Assembly (NCBI RefSeq): GCF_041429775.1
Contig: NZ_CP163421.1
Span: 1,506,001-1,570,000 of the forward strand
From: Glycocaulis abyssi
GTDB taxonomy: Bacteria > Pseudomonadota > Alphaproteobacteria > Caulobacterales > Maricaulaceae
Direction: 5' to 3'
Length of the DNA stretch: 64,000 bases
The notes under the pieces are model-generated. The model did not search any database and was not told the origin of the DNA. It saw only the letters and a list, made by a program, of their open reading frames with translations. This document shows, piece after piece, positions 1 to 9,156 of the stretch (position 1 is the first letter of the stretch; every line of letters begins with the position of its first letter). The position numbers and the translations under genes were made by a program.

Positions 1-893
1 CTCTTCACGCGCGCCCACAAATGGTGGGGTTGCCCGTCATTGATGGCGCGGGACTGGCGCAGCAATCCGGTGTGTTCGGGGAAGCCGTCAACCAGAAACC
101 ACGGGTCCACGGGAATACAGTGCCCGCCAACGCCCGGTCCCGGCTTATGTACATTCACGCGCGGGTGCCGGTTCGCCAGCGCAATGGCATCGTTCACATC
201 TATCCCGGCAGTCTCGGCTATGTGGCCGAACACATTGGCGAGCGCGATATTCACATCCCGATAGGTGTTCTCCATAAGTTTGGAAAACTCGGCAATCGTC
301 GCTGTCGTTTCAAGCCGCCCACCCGAACAGAAGCGGGCGTAGAACGCGCTTGCACGCGCCGCAGCACGCGGCGTCAGGCCGCCAATGATGCGGTCATTTT
401 CGACAATTTCGGAGATGGTCGATCCGGGGAAAACACGCTCCGGGCAGTAGCAAAGGTCCAGGTCCTCGCGGATATCAAACCCTTGCGCAGCCAACTCTTC
501 GCCTACCGTATGCTCGGTCGTGCCAACCGGGCTGGTGGACTCAAGGATGACCAGGTCACCCTTCTTCACATATTTGGCCAGTGTCCTCGCTGCAGACCGC
601 ACTATCGACACATCAGCCCTTTTGTCGTGGGTAATGGGCGTGGGTACACAGATGATGAATACATCGCCGTTCACGGGCGTATCACTGGCTCTAAGACGGC
701 CCGATGCAAGCGCATCAGTTACAATCCTGGTGACTTCCGGCTCGCCAATAGGACAGCCGCCAGCATTGAGCACTTGTAGTGTAGCCGGATTGACATCAAC
801 TCCGTGCACGTCAAACCCGGCATCAGCCATAATGGCTGCTGTGGGAAGGCCAACATATCCCATACCTATTACGATAATCTTGTTGTCACTCAT
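1..893 (-). CDS. wecC: UDP-N-acetyl-D-mannosamine dehydrogenase (partial, 3' end outside window)
   Basis: This is an open minus-strand frame of 297 codons from ATG at 893 that runs off the left edge, so the C-terminus is missing. It starts with a Rossmann motif (GMGYVGLP, residues 10-17) and contains STSPVGTT, the family motif CPERVFPG and the catalytic-cysteine block GVGGHCIPVDPWF. These identify the UDP-glucose/UDP-ManNAc dehydrogenase family, and the HCIPVDPWFL form fits WecC, which oxidises UDP-ManNAc to UDP-ManNAcA with two NAD+. It lies 38 bp downstream of wecB on the same strand, so the pair would make UDP-ManNAcA for a surface polysaccharide. The exact glycan cannot be told from this window. 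Confidence 0.9.
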   Translation of the reverse strand, partial: MSDNKIIVIGMGYVGLPTAAIMADAGFDVHGVDVNPATLQVLNAGGCPIGEPEVTRIVTDALASGRLRASDTPVNGDVFIICVPTPITHDKRADVSIVRSAARTLAKYVKKGDLVILESTSPVGTTEHTVGEELAAQGFDIREDLDLCYCPERVFPGSTISEIVENDRIIGGLTPRAAARASAFYARFCSGGRLETTATIAEFSKLMENTYRDVNIALANVFGHIAETAGIDVNDAIALANRHPRVNVHKPGPGVGGHCIPVDPWFLVDGFPEHTGLLRQSRAINDGQPHHLWARVK

Positions 894-931
894 GGCCCGC
901 CCCTGAACTCAATAATCTCCGGAAACTGTAA

Positions 932-2035
932 TCATTTTGCGTGAAAGGGGGTATATTCCCGCCCGGTCAGCACGTCGCAGATGCGTTTTGACGCGAGGCC
1001 GTCCCCGAACGGATTTGGCGTATTCCGAGCGGTGAAGCGCTCCGGATGGGCCAGCAATTCGTGGGCCCGCTCGACCATCCGCTCCGGGTTGCTGCCGACA
1101 AGCTCACACACGCCCGCGTCGACGGCCTCCTGACGCTCTGTCGTCTGTCGCATGACAAGCACAGGCACGCCAAAGCTGGGGGCCTCTTCCTGTATGCCGC
1201 CGGAATCGGTGCAGATGACCGCCGCCCCAAGCATCAGGCGGACAATCTCAGGGTAGCTGACCGGCTCGATCAGCTGGATGTTCGGCTTGCCGCCCAGATG
1301 AGCATGGGCTGCCTTCTGGACGTTCGGGTTCAAATGGACCGGGTAGATGAAATCCACATCGGGGTTCATCTCCGCCAGGCGGGCGAGCGCGCCGAAGAGC
1401 GCATCAAAGGCCGCACCGTGGTTTTCCCGGCGATGTCCCGTAATCAGCACGTAGCGCCGGTCCCGTCTGGTCCCTTCCGCCTTCTTCACCCGTTCGGCAG
1501 TGCTCAGCAGCGCATCGACAACCGTATTGCCAACGACGTGCACTACGCCCTGCCCCTTCTCGTCACGCACAGCATTGGCCGCACGCTCTGTCGGGCAGAA
1601 ATGCCAGCGTGTGATCCGGCTGGCCAGCTGCCGGTAGCCTTCCTCCGGGAAGGGGTGCTCCAGATCATAGGTCCGCAAGCCCGCCTCGACGTGCCCGAAC
1701 GGCACCTGGCGGTGAAATGCCGATAATGCGGCAGCAAAGACGGTCGCCGTATCGCCCTGCGCCACAACGGCCTCCGGCTTGTGCTCGAGGATGAGCGCAT
1801 CAAGCCCTTTCATCGACTGGGTGACAACGTCTGTCAGCGTCTGATTGGGTGTCATGATGGCCAGGTCGTGATCCGGCGTAATCCCGAACCAGTCCAGCGC
1901 GGTGGCGACCATCTCGCGGTGCTGCCCGGTCGAAACGAGGATCGGCTCGATATCAGGATCCGCGCGCATCGCTTCGATCACCGGGGCGAGCTTGATCGCC
2001 TCGGGCCGCGTACCCAGAACTACCAGAACCCGCAT
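932..2035 (-). CDS. wecB: Non-hydrolysing UDP-N-acetylglucosamine 2-epimerase
   Basis: The 367-aa protein has the usual WecB length. It begins with VLVVLGTRPEAIKL, the classic N-terminus of the family, and carries FGHVEAGLRTYDL and ICTDSGGIQEEAPSFGVPV, which form the UDP-binding GT-B core. It interconverts UDP-GlcNAc and UDP-ManNAc in the cytoplasm. It is the penultimate visible gene of a leftward operon (neuB-neuC-neuD-like-wecB-wecC), separated by 142 bp from the neuD-like gene and 38 bp from wecC. That pairing favours UDP-ManNAcA synthesis over a role in the nonulosonic-acid branch, whose hydrolysing epimerase is the separate neuC-like gene. Confidence 0.93.
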   Translation of the reverse strand: MRVLVVLGTRPEAIKLAPVIEAMRADPDIEPILVSTGQHREMVATALDWFGITPDHDLAIMTPNQTLTDVVTQSMKGLDALILEHKPEAVVAQGDTATVFAAALSAFHRQVPFGHVEAGLRTYDLEHPFPEEGYRQLASRITRWHFCPTERAANAVRDEKGQGVVHVVGNTVVDALLSTAERVKKAEGTRRDRRYVLITGHRRENHGAAFDALFGALARLAEMNPDVDFIYPVHLNPNVQKAAHAHLGGKPNIQLIEPVSYPEIVRLMLGAAVICTDSGGIQEEAPSFGVPVLVMRQTTERQEAVDAGVCELVGSNPERMVERAHELLAHPERFTARNTPNPFGDGLASKRICDVLTGREYTPFHAK

Positions 2036-2177
2036 GCCTGTCTCTCTTGCCCGGCTGCGCCGGACCCCTGCCCAATTTGCCCCAGACGTCTGGCGGCCAA
2101 GCTTACCGATAGAGATCAGAGGCGGTGTCGGCTACCGAAATCTGGGGTTTCGACCCGAAATATCCGGGCTGGGCAGC

Positions 2178-2816
2178 CTAGCGCGCCGGGATGCCCTTGG
2201 CGGTTACGCCGTCCGCGATATCGGACACGGCAACCGCTCCCGCGCCAAGCGTTGCGTCCGATCCAATGGATATCCCCTGCCGGACACAGGCCCCGACGCC
2301 CACAAGCGCGTTGTTGCCGACGCGAACATTTCCAGACAGTACCGAGCGTGGCGCGAGATGCGCAAAATCGCCGACCACCGCATCATGGTCGATGCAGGCG
2401 CCTGTGTTTACAATGACATGCCTGCCGATACGCGATCCGGCATTCACCGCTGCCAGCGCCATCACAGCCGTCCCCGGTAGAATCACGACCTCCCGGCCGA
2501 TAACAGCCGCCGGGTGTATGGCCGATATTGGCAGGGCGCCCGCATCCGCAGCGATACTGGCCAAACGCCGACGAAGGGGCTGCCCGCCACAGGTCGAGCC
2601 TACCCCGACAATGAAGTGACTGACCGCACCGGACGACACCAGCCCGGCCAGCGCGGCGTCATCACCCAGAAGCGGAATATCCAGCCAGGCATCCCCTTCC
2701 GGGGCAATGAAGCCGGCAATGGTCAGATCAGCGCCTTTCCCGGCCATCGACATGAGGATGTCAGCGACAACCCGCGCATGGCCGCCCGCACCAAGAATAG
2801 CCACCTGGGCGGTCAT
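2178..2816 (-). CDS. neuD: NeuD/PglD-family sugar acyltransferase
   Basis: The 212-aa protein has an N-terminal Rossmann-like segment (VAILGAGGHARVVADIL) and a C-terminal left-handed beta-helix with hexapeptide repeats (PGTAVMALAAVNAGSRIGRHVIVNTGACIDHD), where the HD pair is the expected catalytic His. This is the NeuD/PglD/LegH family of acetyl-CoA-dependent enzymes. The start codon overlaps the neuC stop by 4 bp, so translation is probably coupled. In a legionaminic pathway the enzyme would N-acetylate the 4-amino sugar made by LegB and LegC; in a sialic pathway it would O-acetylate the acid. The legB and legC genes nearby favour the first, by inference. The gene symbol reflects the family, not a proven reaction. 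Confidence 0.85.
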   Translation of the reverse strand: MTAQVAILGAGGHARVVADILMSMAGKGADLTIAGFIAPEGDAWLDIPLLGDDAALAGLVSSGAVSHFIVGVGSTCGGQPLRRRLASIAADAGALPISAIHPAAVIGREVVILPGTAVMALAAVNAGSRIGRHVIVNTGACIDHDAVVGDFAHLAPRSVLSGNVRVGNNALVGVGACVRQGISIGSDATLGAGAVAVSDIADGVTAKGIPAR

Positions 2817-3979
2817 GCCCCCCCCTCCAGAACGAAGCGCTTGCGGGCCGACCCTGCTCCTTTGAGAAAGCGGGCGATTTCCTGTGTGATACGCTCGCCA
2901 GCATCCCCCTGCCCGTAGACATTGTTCGCGCTTCGGGCCTGCTCGTGAAACGCCTGGCTTCGCGCGGTCTGCAGTGCAGCGCGGATTGCCGGCTCTGTTC
3001 CTGGCGTGTCGATGGTGTTGGCTGACCTCTCACGGCCTTTCTGCCTGTCACCGATATTGATCACGGGCAGGCCAAAGGACGCCGCCTCGATAATACCGGA
3101 TGACGAATTTCCAATCATCAGCTCGGCGTGTGCCATGGCCGAGAAATAGCCCTCAGCGCCCATCGTGCCGACAAGGGTCATGCGCTCGCTGGACGCGGCC
3201 ATCTCATCAAGGCGGGCATTGACGGCCCGGCCGACTGCATCGGCGTTCGCCTTGGTAAATACGACCGCTGAGCTATCCCCTTCCAGAGCCGCCCACAGCG
3301 CCTCCAGCTCGGCGCGGCTGGCCTTCGGGTCGAGCGTCACCGGATGGTAAGTGGCGAGGATATAGGGGCCGTCAGCAGGCAGCCCGAAACGGGCCGCCAG
3401 CTCTTCGCGCGAGAGCCGCTTGAAACCGGCCAGCCCGTCGAGTGCTGGCGCTCCCGCAATGATCACGCGCTCCTCAGGCTCGCCCATCGCACGTATCCGC
3501 CGCGCCGAGAGCGCTGTGGCGGGAAAGTGGAGACTGGCCAGCTTGGTCAGCGAATGGCGCAAGGCATTGTCTATGGCGCCTTCGGTCTCCTCTCCGCCGT
3601 GAATGTGTGCAATCGGGATACCCATCGGCACTGCAGCCAGTGCCGCCGCGTGCATTTCAAAGCGATCTCCAAGCACCAGCACGAGATCAGGCCGCAGACG
3701 CCCCAGACTGTCAGCGAAGCCCAGCGTAGTCAGGCCCATTGATTTGGCGGTGCCCACATCACTGTCCGACGACACCAGACCCTCTATACAATCCCAGATC
3801 GGATGGCCGGACTCGCGCACCATGGAAAGGGTCATCCCGAATTCCGGCGACAGATGCATGCCCGAGGCCAGCAGGCCGTAATCCAGCTCACCCGATCTGG
3901 ACAGCGCCGCCAGAACCGACCGGTAGATGCCAAAGTCGGCCCGGCTGGTGGTTACGGCTGCGATCCGGGGCCGTGTCAT
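2813..3979 (-). CDS. neuC: Hydrolysing UDP/GDP-HexNAc 2-epimerase (NeuC/LegG family)
   Basis: The 388-aa protein opens with RIAAVTTSRADFGIYRSVL and contains HIHGGEETEGAIDNALRHS and MIGNSSSGIIEAASFGLPV, the hallmarks of hydrolysing 2-epimerases. These release a ManNAc-type sugar from the nucleotide, which NeuB then condenses with PEP. The gene overlaps neuB by 4 bp (ATGA) and the neuD-like gene by 4 bp, so the three are translationally coupled. With legB and legC beside it, the substrate is more likely a 2,4-diacetamido-trideoxyhexose nucleotide (LegG role) than plain UDP-GlcNAc; that is inference from context. Confidence 0.9.
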   Translation of the reverse strand: MTRPRIAAVTTSRADFGIYRSVLAALSRSGELDYGLLASGMHLSPEFGMTLSMVRESGHPIWDCIEGLVSSDSDVGTAKSMGLTTLGFADSLGRLRPDLVLVLGDRFEMHAAALAAVPMGIPIAHIHGGEETEGAIDNALRHSLTKLASLHFPATALSARRIRAMGEPEERVIIAGAPALDGLAGFKRLSREELAARFGLPADGPYILATYHPVTLDPKASRAELEALWAALEGDSSAVVFTKANADAVGRAVNARLDEMAASSERMTLVGTMGAEGYFSAMAHAELMIGNSSSGIIEAASFGLPVINIGDRQKGRERSANTIDTPGTEPAIRAALQTARSQAFHEQARSANNVYGQGDAGERITQEIARFLKGAGSARKRFVLEGGA

Positions 3980-5016
3980 GGTGCCAGCATCTCCCAGGAA
4001 AGCAGTTCACCTTCCTTGATGTCGCGCGCAGCCTTGCGTCCCAGCACCTCGGATTTGCGCTTGGGTGCCAGGCCGGATCCCGGCCGCCGGGCCGCCACAT
4101 CATCCGGGCCGAGACGCGTTCCTGCCCCTACATCTCTAGCAGCAACGAGCGAGCGGCGTGCCACCCGCGCAGTATCCTGTTCTTCCACCGTCGGGCGCTT
4201 GATACCATCGCCAAGTGCCGCCTCGACCGCCCGCACACCTGCGATGAGTTCGGTCAGTTCGTTCGGCTCCAGAGAGGCGGCGTGGTCAGGGCCGGGCATA
4301 GTCCTATCCAGCGTAAAATGCTTCTCGATGATCCGCGCGCCCGCTGCCACCGAGGCCAGCGTGATTACGCCCCCTTCTGTGTGGTCCGACCAGCCTACCG
4401 GACGGCCAAACGCCGCCGCCAGCGTGTTCATCGCACGCAGATTGGCCTGATCCGGGCGGGCGGGATAATTGGACACACAGTGCAGGATCGACAAAGGCGG
4501 ATTACCCGCCTCCTCAATGGCCCGCACCGCGTCTTCAACCTCCGCCAGCGTGGCCATGCCGGTGGAGATGATGATGGGCTTGCCGAAGCGCGCCAGGTGC
4601 TGAAGGAAATCGAGATGCGTGAGGTCGCCTGACGATACCTTGAAGCGGTCCACGCCGAGCGCGTTCAGAAAGTCAGCGCTATCTTCATCAAACGGTGTGG
4701 AGATGAACTCGATGCCGATCTTCGCGCAGTGATCGCGTACAGCGCGGAACTCAGCCACGGTCAGCTCCAGCTTTTTGAGCATGTCGCGCTGGCTCTCGCC
4801 TTCGGCAGGCGCGTTGCGATCCTGATAGGAGGCTTTTTCCGCACCCGCTGTGGCCAGCATGGCGGCATTGAATGTCTGGAATTTCACGGCATCGGCACCG
4901 GCCTGCCTTGCCACGTCACACAGGGCAATCGCGGTTTGCGCATCACCGTTGTGATTTACTCCGGCCTCGGCAATGAACAGGACGCCATCTTCGCGCCTTA
5001 CGCTGGATGATGTCAT
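3976..5016 (-). CDS. neuB: Nonulosonic acid synthase (N-acetylneuraminate / legionaminate synthase)
   Basis: The 346-aa protein has the full NeuB layout: a TIM-barrel synthase domain with FIAEAGVNHNG, DAVKFQTF, EFISTPFDEDS, FKVSSGDLTHL, GWSDHT and EKHFTLDRTMPGPDH, then a C-terminal SAF/antifreeze-like domain from about residue 285 (RRSLVAARDVGAGTRL). It condenses PEP with a ManNAc-type sugar to make a nine-carbon acid. It is the first gene of the leftward operon, 85 bp from the divergent glycosyltransferase start at 5102. Sequence alone does not separate NeuB from LegI; the legB/legC neighbours make legionaminic acid the likelier product. Confidence 0.93.
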   Translation of the reverse strand: MTSSSVRREDGVLFIAEAGVNHNGDAQTAIALCDVARQAGADAVKFQTFNAAMLATAGAEKASYQDRNAPAEGESQRDMLKKLELTVAEFRAVRDHCAKIGIEFISTPFDEDSADFLNALGVDRFKVSSGDLTHLDFLQHLARFGKPIIISTGMATLAEVEDAVRAIEEAGNPPLSILHCVSNYPARPDQANLRAMNTLAAAFGRPVGWSDHTEGGVITLASVAAGARIIEKHFTLDRTMPGPDHAASLEPNELTELIAGVRAVEAALGDGIKRPTVEEQDTARVARRSLVAARDVGAGTRLGPDDVAARRPGSGLAPKRKSEVLGRKAARDIKEGELLSWEMLAP

Positions 5017-5101
5017 CAGGCGTGACGCCCCCTGTTGCTGGCTCTATCGCTGGAGTCGGCCACTTGGCCTCGCTCTGGAGGAATGCCACACTTGGCACAC
5101 G

Positions 5102-5971
5102 ATGAACAATACCGTTTCAGTTATAACTCGCACGCGGCGGCGTCCCGACTTCCTCCGGCGCGCGTTTTCCAGTGTCGCGGCGCAGCGCCTTCCCGGCGGC
5201 GGGCAGGTTGAATGGGTCATCGTCAACGACGACCTGCCCAGCTCCGCTGTGGCCGATATCGCCAGCGCCGCCCGAGATCAGGGCCTGACCTGCGTTCAGA
5301 TCGATACCGGCGTGGAAGCGGGCGGAGGGCGCGCCGCTGCGGCGAATGCAGGCGTGCGCGCGGCATCGGGCTGGGCCTATCTGCTGCACGATGATGACGA
5401 CACGCTCGCGCCTGACGCCTTGGCAGCGCTGTCTGAGGCGCTCGCGGCGCAGGCAGATTTCGCCGCTAGCGCTTGCGGCGTTGAGGAGGTGAGCGAAACG
5501 GGCGCCGAAGACCTCAATCCGTCAGTATCTGCCAGCCCGATGTTTCAGCGTGACTACCCGCTGAGCCTCATAGAAGTTGCCTACCGCAACCCGCTGCCGC
5601 CCATCGGACTGATGGTCCGGCGCTCGGCATTCGACAAGGCAGGCGGGTATGATGACGGTCTTCCGGTGCTGGAAGACTGGGAGTTTCTCCTCCGCCTGCT
5701 CATGCAGGACGAGGTGGAGTGCATACCGCCCCTGCTGGCACGTCATCACCGGCGCACCGCCGAGGGTGATGCCGCCAACAGTGCCGATGAGCTGCACCGC
5801 AGGTGGGACATCATCATACGCAACCGGCTCTTGCGCGCTGACATAAACGCTGGCGCAGGCGGTATGGGCGCACTGGCCAATGTCCATGACCGATTGACGG
5901 GTGAACGCCTGAACAAGCTCCTGGGCAGCGTGTCAGGGTTTGCGCGCCGGTTTGGTCACAAGCCGCGCTGA
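5102..5971 (+). CDS. Family 2 glycosyltransferase
   Basis: The 289-aa protein begins VSVITRTRRRPDFLRRAFSS, the nucleotide-binding start of a GT-A (GT2) fold, and has an acidic cluster HDDDD at about residue 100 matching the metal-binding DxD. The frame is open further upstream to 4973, but that extension overlaps neuB and has no GT2 similarity; ATG at 5102 starts exactly at the domain. The C-terminal part is charged and not a recognised domain. It heads the rightward gene group and probably transfers a sugar in a surface or flagellar glycan. Donor and acceptor are unknown. Confidence 0.85.
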   Translation: MNNTVSVITRTRRRPDFLRRAFSSVAAQRLPGGGQVEWVIVNDDLPSSAVADIASAARDQGLTCVQIDTGVEAGGGRAAAANAGVRAASGWAYLLHDDDDTLAPDALAALSEALAAQADFAASACGVEEVSETGAEDLNPSVSASPMFQRDYPLSLIEVAYRNPLPPIGLMVRRSAFDKAGGYDDGLPVLEDWEFLLRLLMQDEVECIPPLLARHHRRTAEGDAANSADELHRRWDIIIRNRLLRADINAGAGGMGALANVHDRLTGERLNKLLGSVSGFARRFGHKPR

Positions 5972-6053
5972 CGTCAATTCGCGCCCTTGCCCGGCGGTAT
6001 AAGGCGCGCTATCGCTTCCATCGACCTCAGACCCCGCCATATAGGCCCCTTTC

Positions 6054-7289
6054 ATGTCTGCACCTCCCCTTTCATCCGTCGCCACGGGGCGAGATGCCTC
6101 CATGTTCGCCGCAGACATGCGCGAGCGGGCCGGAGACATCGCAGAACGCGTGCGGGGAAAACGCATTCTCGCCATCGGCGCGGCAGGTTCGATTGGTTCA
6201 AATACCGTGCAGACCCTGCTGGGTTTCCGCCCTGCCGCTGTCCACATCGTTGACCAGAACGAAAACGCTCTGGCCGAGCTGGTCCGCCAGCTGCGCTCAG
6301 CGCCGGAACCCTTGCAGGTCGAGGATTTCCGCACCTTGCCGCTCGACTACGGTGCAGCGGCTACCCGCCAGCTCATGCTGGCCGAAGGACCCTATGACCG
6401 GGTACTGAATTTCGCCGCCATCAAGCATGTCCGCTCGGAGAAGGACGGCTTTTCGATCATGCAGATGTTCGACACGAACATCGTCAAGCAGGCGCGCTTC
6501 ATGGGCTGGCTCGCCGAAAGCTCGCCGCAGGCCGACTATTTTTCCGTGTCCACCGACAAGGCGGCCAACCCCGTTTCCTTCATGGGCGCCACCAAGCGGA
6601 TCATGGAGCATGTCCTGTTCGATCCTGCGTTTTCGCAAGGTCTTGCCGGCACCATCAACTCGGCCCGATTTGCCAATGTCGCGTTTTCCAACGGATCCCT
6701 GCCCCAGGCGTGGCAATACAGGCTGGAGCGCGGCGAGCCGCTGGCCTGCCCCAAAGACATAAGGCGCTATTTCGTGAGCCTGGAAGAGTCCGGGCATATC
6801 TGCGCGCTGGCCAGCCTGTTCGCGCCTGACCGGACGATTGCGATCCCCGATCTTGATCCGGTGGAGCATTTGCGGCCGCTGCAGGAGATAGCAGAAGCCT
6901 TCCTGCATCATTCCGGCTACGAGCCTGCTCTCTACGACAGCGAAGACGAAGCCAAGGCCGCCATGGCCCGCGACCGGAGCAAGGGCCGCTGGCCGCTACT
7001 GCTTACGCCTGCCGATACTGGCGGTGAGAAGCCCTATGAAGAATTTGTCGGAGAGGGCGAAACCGCTATCGAAATCGGCCTGTCCGCGCTTCGCGCCGTA
7101 GGCTGGGCCGGATTGCGCCACGGCGGCTCCATCGCAAGGCTCATGGAGCAGATGGAGCCGATGATAACGGGCGCGCCCGGCGCGCCCCGGCCAGACAAGG
7201 AACAGCTCAAATCCCTTATCGGATCGATTGAGCCGGGCTTTCTGACCGCTCACCGCGATTCCGCCCTTAACCTTGATCAACGCGCCTGA
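6054..7289 (+). CDS. legB: NDP-HexNAc 4,6-dehydratase-like (LegB / CapD family)
   Basis: The 411-aa extended SDR protein has a nucleotide-binding motif AIGAAGSIGSNT near residue 41, VHIVDQNENALAELVR, and the active-site segment STDKAANPVSFMGATK near residue 164. A Met replaces the SDR Tyr and the Asp-Lys pair is kept, as in FlaA1/CapD-type 4,6-dehydratases. It would make the 4-keto-6-deoxy sugar that LegC aminates. The gene sits 20 bp before legC. The C-terminal ~100 residues (from about 300) are longer than in minimal FlaA1 proteins. Whether it uses UDP- or GDP-GlcNAc is not visible; the ptmE-like gene nearby hints at GDP. Confidence 0.82.
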   Translation: MSAPPLSSVATGRDASMFAADMRERAGDIAERVRGKRILAIGAAGSIGSNTVQTLLGFRPAAVHIVDQNENALAELVRQLRSAPEPLQVEDFRTLPLDYGAAATRQLMLAEGPYDRVLNFAAIKHVRSEKDGFSIMQMFDTNIVKQARFMGWLAESSPQADYFSVSTDKAANPVSFMGATKRIMEHVLFDPAFSQGLAGTINSARFANVAFSNGSLPQAWQYRLERGEPLACPKDIRRYFVSLEESGHICALASLFAPDRTIAIPDLDPVEHLRPLQEIAEAFLHHSGYEPALYDSEDEAKAAMARDRSKGRWPLLLTPADTGGEKPYEEFVGEGETAIEIGLSALRAVGWAGLRHGGSIARLMEQMEPMITGAPGAPRPDKEQLKSLIGSIEPGFLTAHRDSALNLDQRA

Positions 7290-7309
7290 TCGCGCCGCAG
7301 GAGACCAGT

Positions 7310-8470
7310 GTGTCCCGAAACCTCCCCGCAATACCTCTGGCGATACCCAATATCGGCGCAGGCGAAGCCAAGAACCTTCAGGCGTGTGTGGACACCAATT
7401 TCGTCTCGTCAGTTGGGCCGTTCGTCACTGAATTTGAAGAGCGCGTAGCAGCGCTGTCGGGATCATCGGCAGGTGTTGCCATGGGTGCAGGCACACAAGC
7501 CTTGCACATGGCGCTGCGGGCGACCGATATAGGGCCGGGCGATCTGGTGATACTGCCCAGCTTCACCTTCATCGCCAGCGCCAATGCCATCAGCCATTCG
7601 GGCGCCACGCCCTGGCTTATGGATATCGATCCGGCCAGTTGGACGCTTGACCCGGAGACCGTACGCACAGCCCTGAAAACGCACACCGAAATGCGCGGCG
7701 GCACGTTGCGGCACAAAGCCTCCGGCATGCGCGTCGCGGCGATGATACCCGTCTATACGCTTGGCACGCCGGCCGACATGGACGCGCTCGGCTCGATTGC
7801 CAGCGAATATGGCCTGGTCATCATAGCGGATGCGGCGGCGGCCATCGGTGTGGACTATCGCGGCCAGCCTATCGGCCCGAAAGCCCACATGACCTGCTAT
7901 TCCTTCAACGGCAACAAGACCATTACGTGTGGCGGCGGCGGCATGGTGGTCGGCGATGACCCCATGCTGATGAAGCGTGTGCGCCACCTCTCCACCACTG
8001 CCCGCGTATCGCCCAACTATGAGCATGACATGGTGGGCTATAATTATCGCATGACCAACGTGCAGGCGGCCATTGGCTGCGCGCAGCTGGACCGGCTGAA
8101 CGATTTTCTCGCCGTCAAACGCCGTATACGCGCCCGTTACAATGACGCGTTTTCCGGGCAAACCGGTGTCGGCGTTTTCCCTCAGCCCGAAGACAGGGAA
8201 TCGGCGTGCTGGTTCTCCGGGCTGGTGCTCGAAGACGATGCCCTGCCGCCGGTGAATGATGTGTGCGCACGGCTGAAGGAGCACAATATCGAGGCGCGGC
8301 CCTTCTGGATGCCGGTCCATATGCAGGCACCTTATGCGCAAGCGATAAGGGAAGCCTGTCCGGTCACTGAAGGCGTATGGCAGCGCATCCTGACCCTGCC
8401 CTGTTCGACCAGCCTCTCCCCGGCAGATCAGGAGCGGGTAATCGCCGCAGTAGAGGCCGCACTGTCGTGA
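7310..8470 (+). CDS. legC: PLP-dependent sugar aminotransferase (DegT/DnrJ/EryC1, LegC-like)
   Basis: The 386-aa protein has the DegT/DnrJ/EryC1 signature: GAGTQALHMALRA, FTFIASANAI, ADAAAAIGVDYRG and the PLP-lysine motif SFNGNKTITCGGGG (Lys near residue 203). The start is GTG at 7310 with a good AGGAG ribosome site just upstream. It would transfer an amino group from glutamate to C4 of the keto sugar made by LegB. Its stop overlaps the neuA start (GTGA). The partner genes and its length match LegC. Confidence 0.88.
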   Translation: MSRNLPAIPLAIPNIGAGEAKNLQACVDTNFVSSVGPFVTEFEERVAALSGSSAGVAMGAGTQALHMALRATDIGPGDLVILPSFTFIASANAISHSGATPWLMDIDPASWTLDPETVRTALKTHTEMRGGTLRHKASGMRVAAMIPVYTLGTPADMDALGSIASEYGLVIIADAAAAIGVDYRGQPIGPKAHMTCYSFNGNKTITCGGGGMVVGDDPMLMKRVRHLSTTARVSPNYEHDMVGYNYRMTNVQAAIGCAQLDRLNDFLAVKRRIRARYNDAFSGQTGVGVFPQPEDRESACWFSGLVLEDDALPPVNDVCARLKEHNIEARPFWMPVHMQAPYAQAIREACPVTEGVWQRILTLPCSTSLSPADQERVIAAVEAALS

Positions 8471-9156
8471 GCTGTCACGCCTACATTCCCGCCCGCGCTG
8501 GCAGCAAGGGGCTGCCAGGCAAGAATATCCATCCCTTCGCCGGGCGGCCCTTGATCGCCTGGACGATAGAAGCCGCAAAGGCGGCAAAGGGCGTGGACCG
8601 CGTCATCGTGTCTACCGATGGCGAAGACATCGCGCGGGTGGCCGAGGCAGAAGGCGCGGAAATCGCCTGGCGCCCGACACACCTGTCCGGCGACACAGCC
8701 CTGCCCAAGGATGCCCTGCGTTACCACTATCTCGAAATGGCCGAGCCCGACCGGCCGGAGGTAATGGTTCTGTTGCAGCCGACCTCGCCGCTGCGCCGCT
8801 CCAGCGATATTGAAACCTGCGTGTCCGCAGTTGCCAGCGGCGAATGGGACTCCGCCTGCACGTTCAAGCGGGCCGATACAAACCCTTATCGCGCATGGAA
8901 GATCGAGCACGGGGCCGTTGTCACCTTCATTGACGATATCGATCCCTGGCAGCCGCGTCAGGCCCTGCCCGACGCCATTGAACTCAATGGCGCAGTGTAT
9001 GCCGTGCGCGCAAAACCCTTCCTTGACGACCCCGGCCCCGGTTTTGTGATTGGGCGATCCAAACCGGTAATGATGGACGAAGCGCGTTCGGCAGACATAG
9101 ATTCCGCCCTGGACCTGCTTATCGCCGAACTGATCAGAGACAATCTTGAACGTTGA
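8467..9156 (+). CDS. neuA: Acylneuraminate / legionaminate cytidylyltransferase
   Basis: From GTG at 8467 the protein is 229 aa and begins with the CTP-binding loop YIPARAGSKGLPGKN, followed by VMVLLQPTSPLRRSSDIE and ELNGAVYAV, all typical of CMP-nonulosonic acid synthetases. The frame is open upstream to 8377, but that extension lies inside legC, and the GTGA overlap with the legC stop mirrors other gene junctions in this locus, so 8467 is preferred. The enzyme activates the acid to its CMP form, the donor for glycosyltransferases. Confidence 0.9.
   Translation: MSCHAYIPARAGSKGLPGKNIHPFAGRPLIAWTIEAAKAAKGVDRVIVSTDGEDIARVAEAEGAEIAWRPTHLSGDTALPKDALRYHYLEMAEPDRPEVMVLLQPTSPLRRSSDIETCVSAVASGEWDSACTFKRADTNPYRAWKIEHGAVVTFIDDIDPWQPRQALPDAIELNGAVYAVRAKPFLDDPGPGFVIGRSKPVMMDEARSADIDSALDLLIAELIRDNLER

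Noticed and set aside
7463..8587. 374-codon minus-strand open frame
   Set aside because: Antisense shadow of legC and the neuA start, with no recognisable motif.
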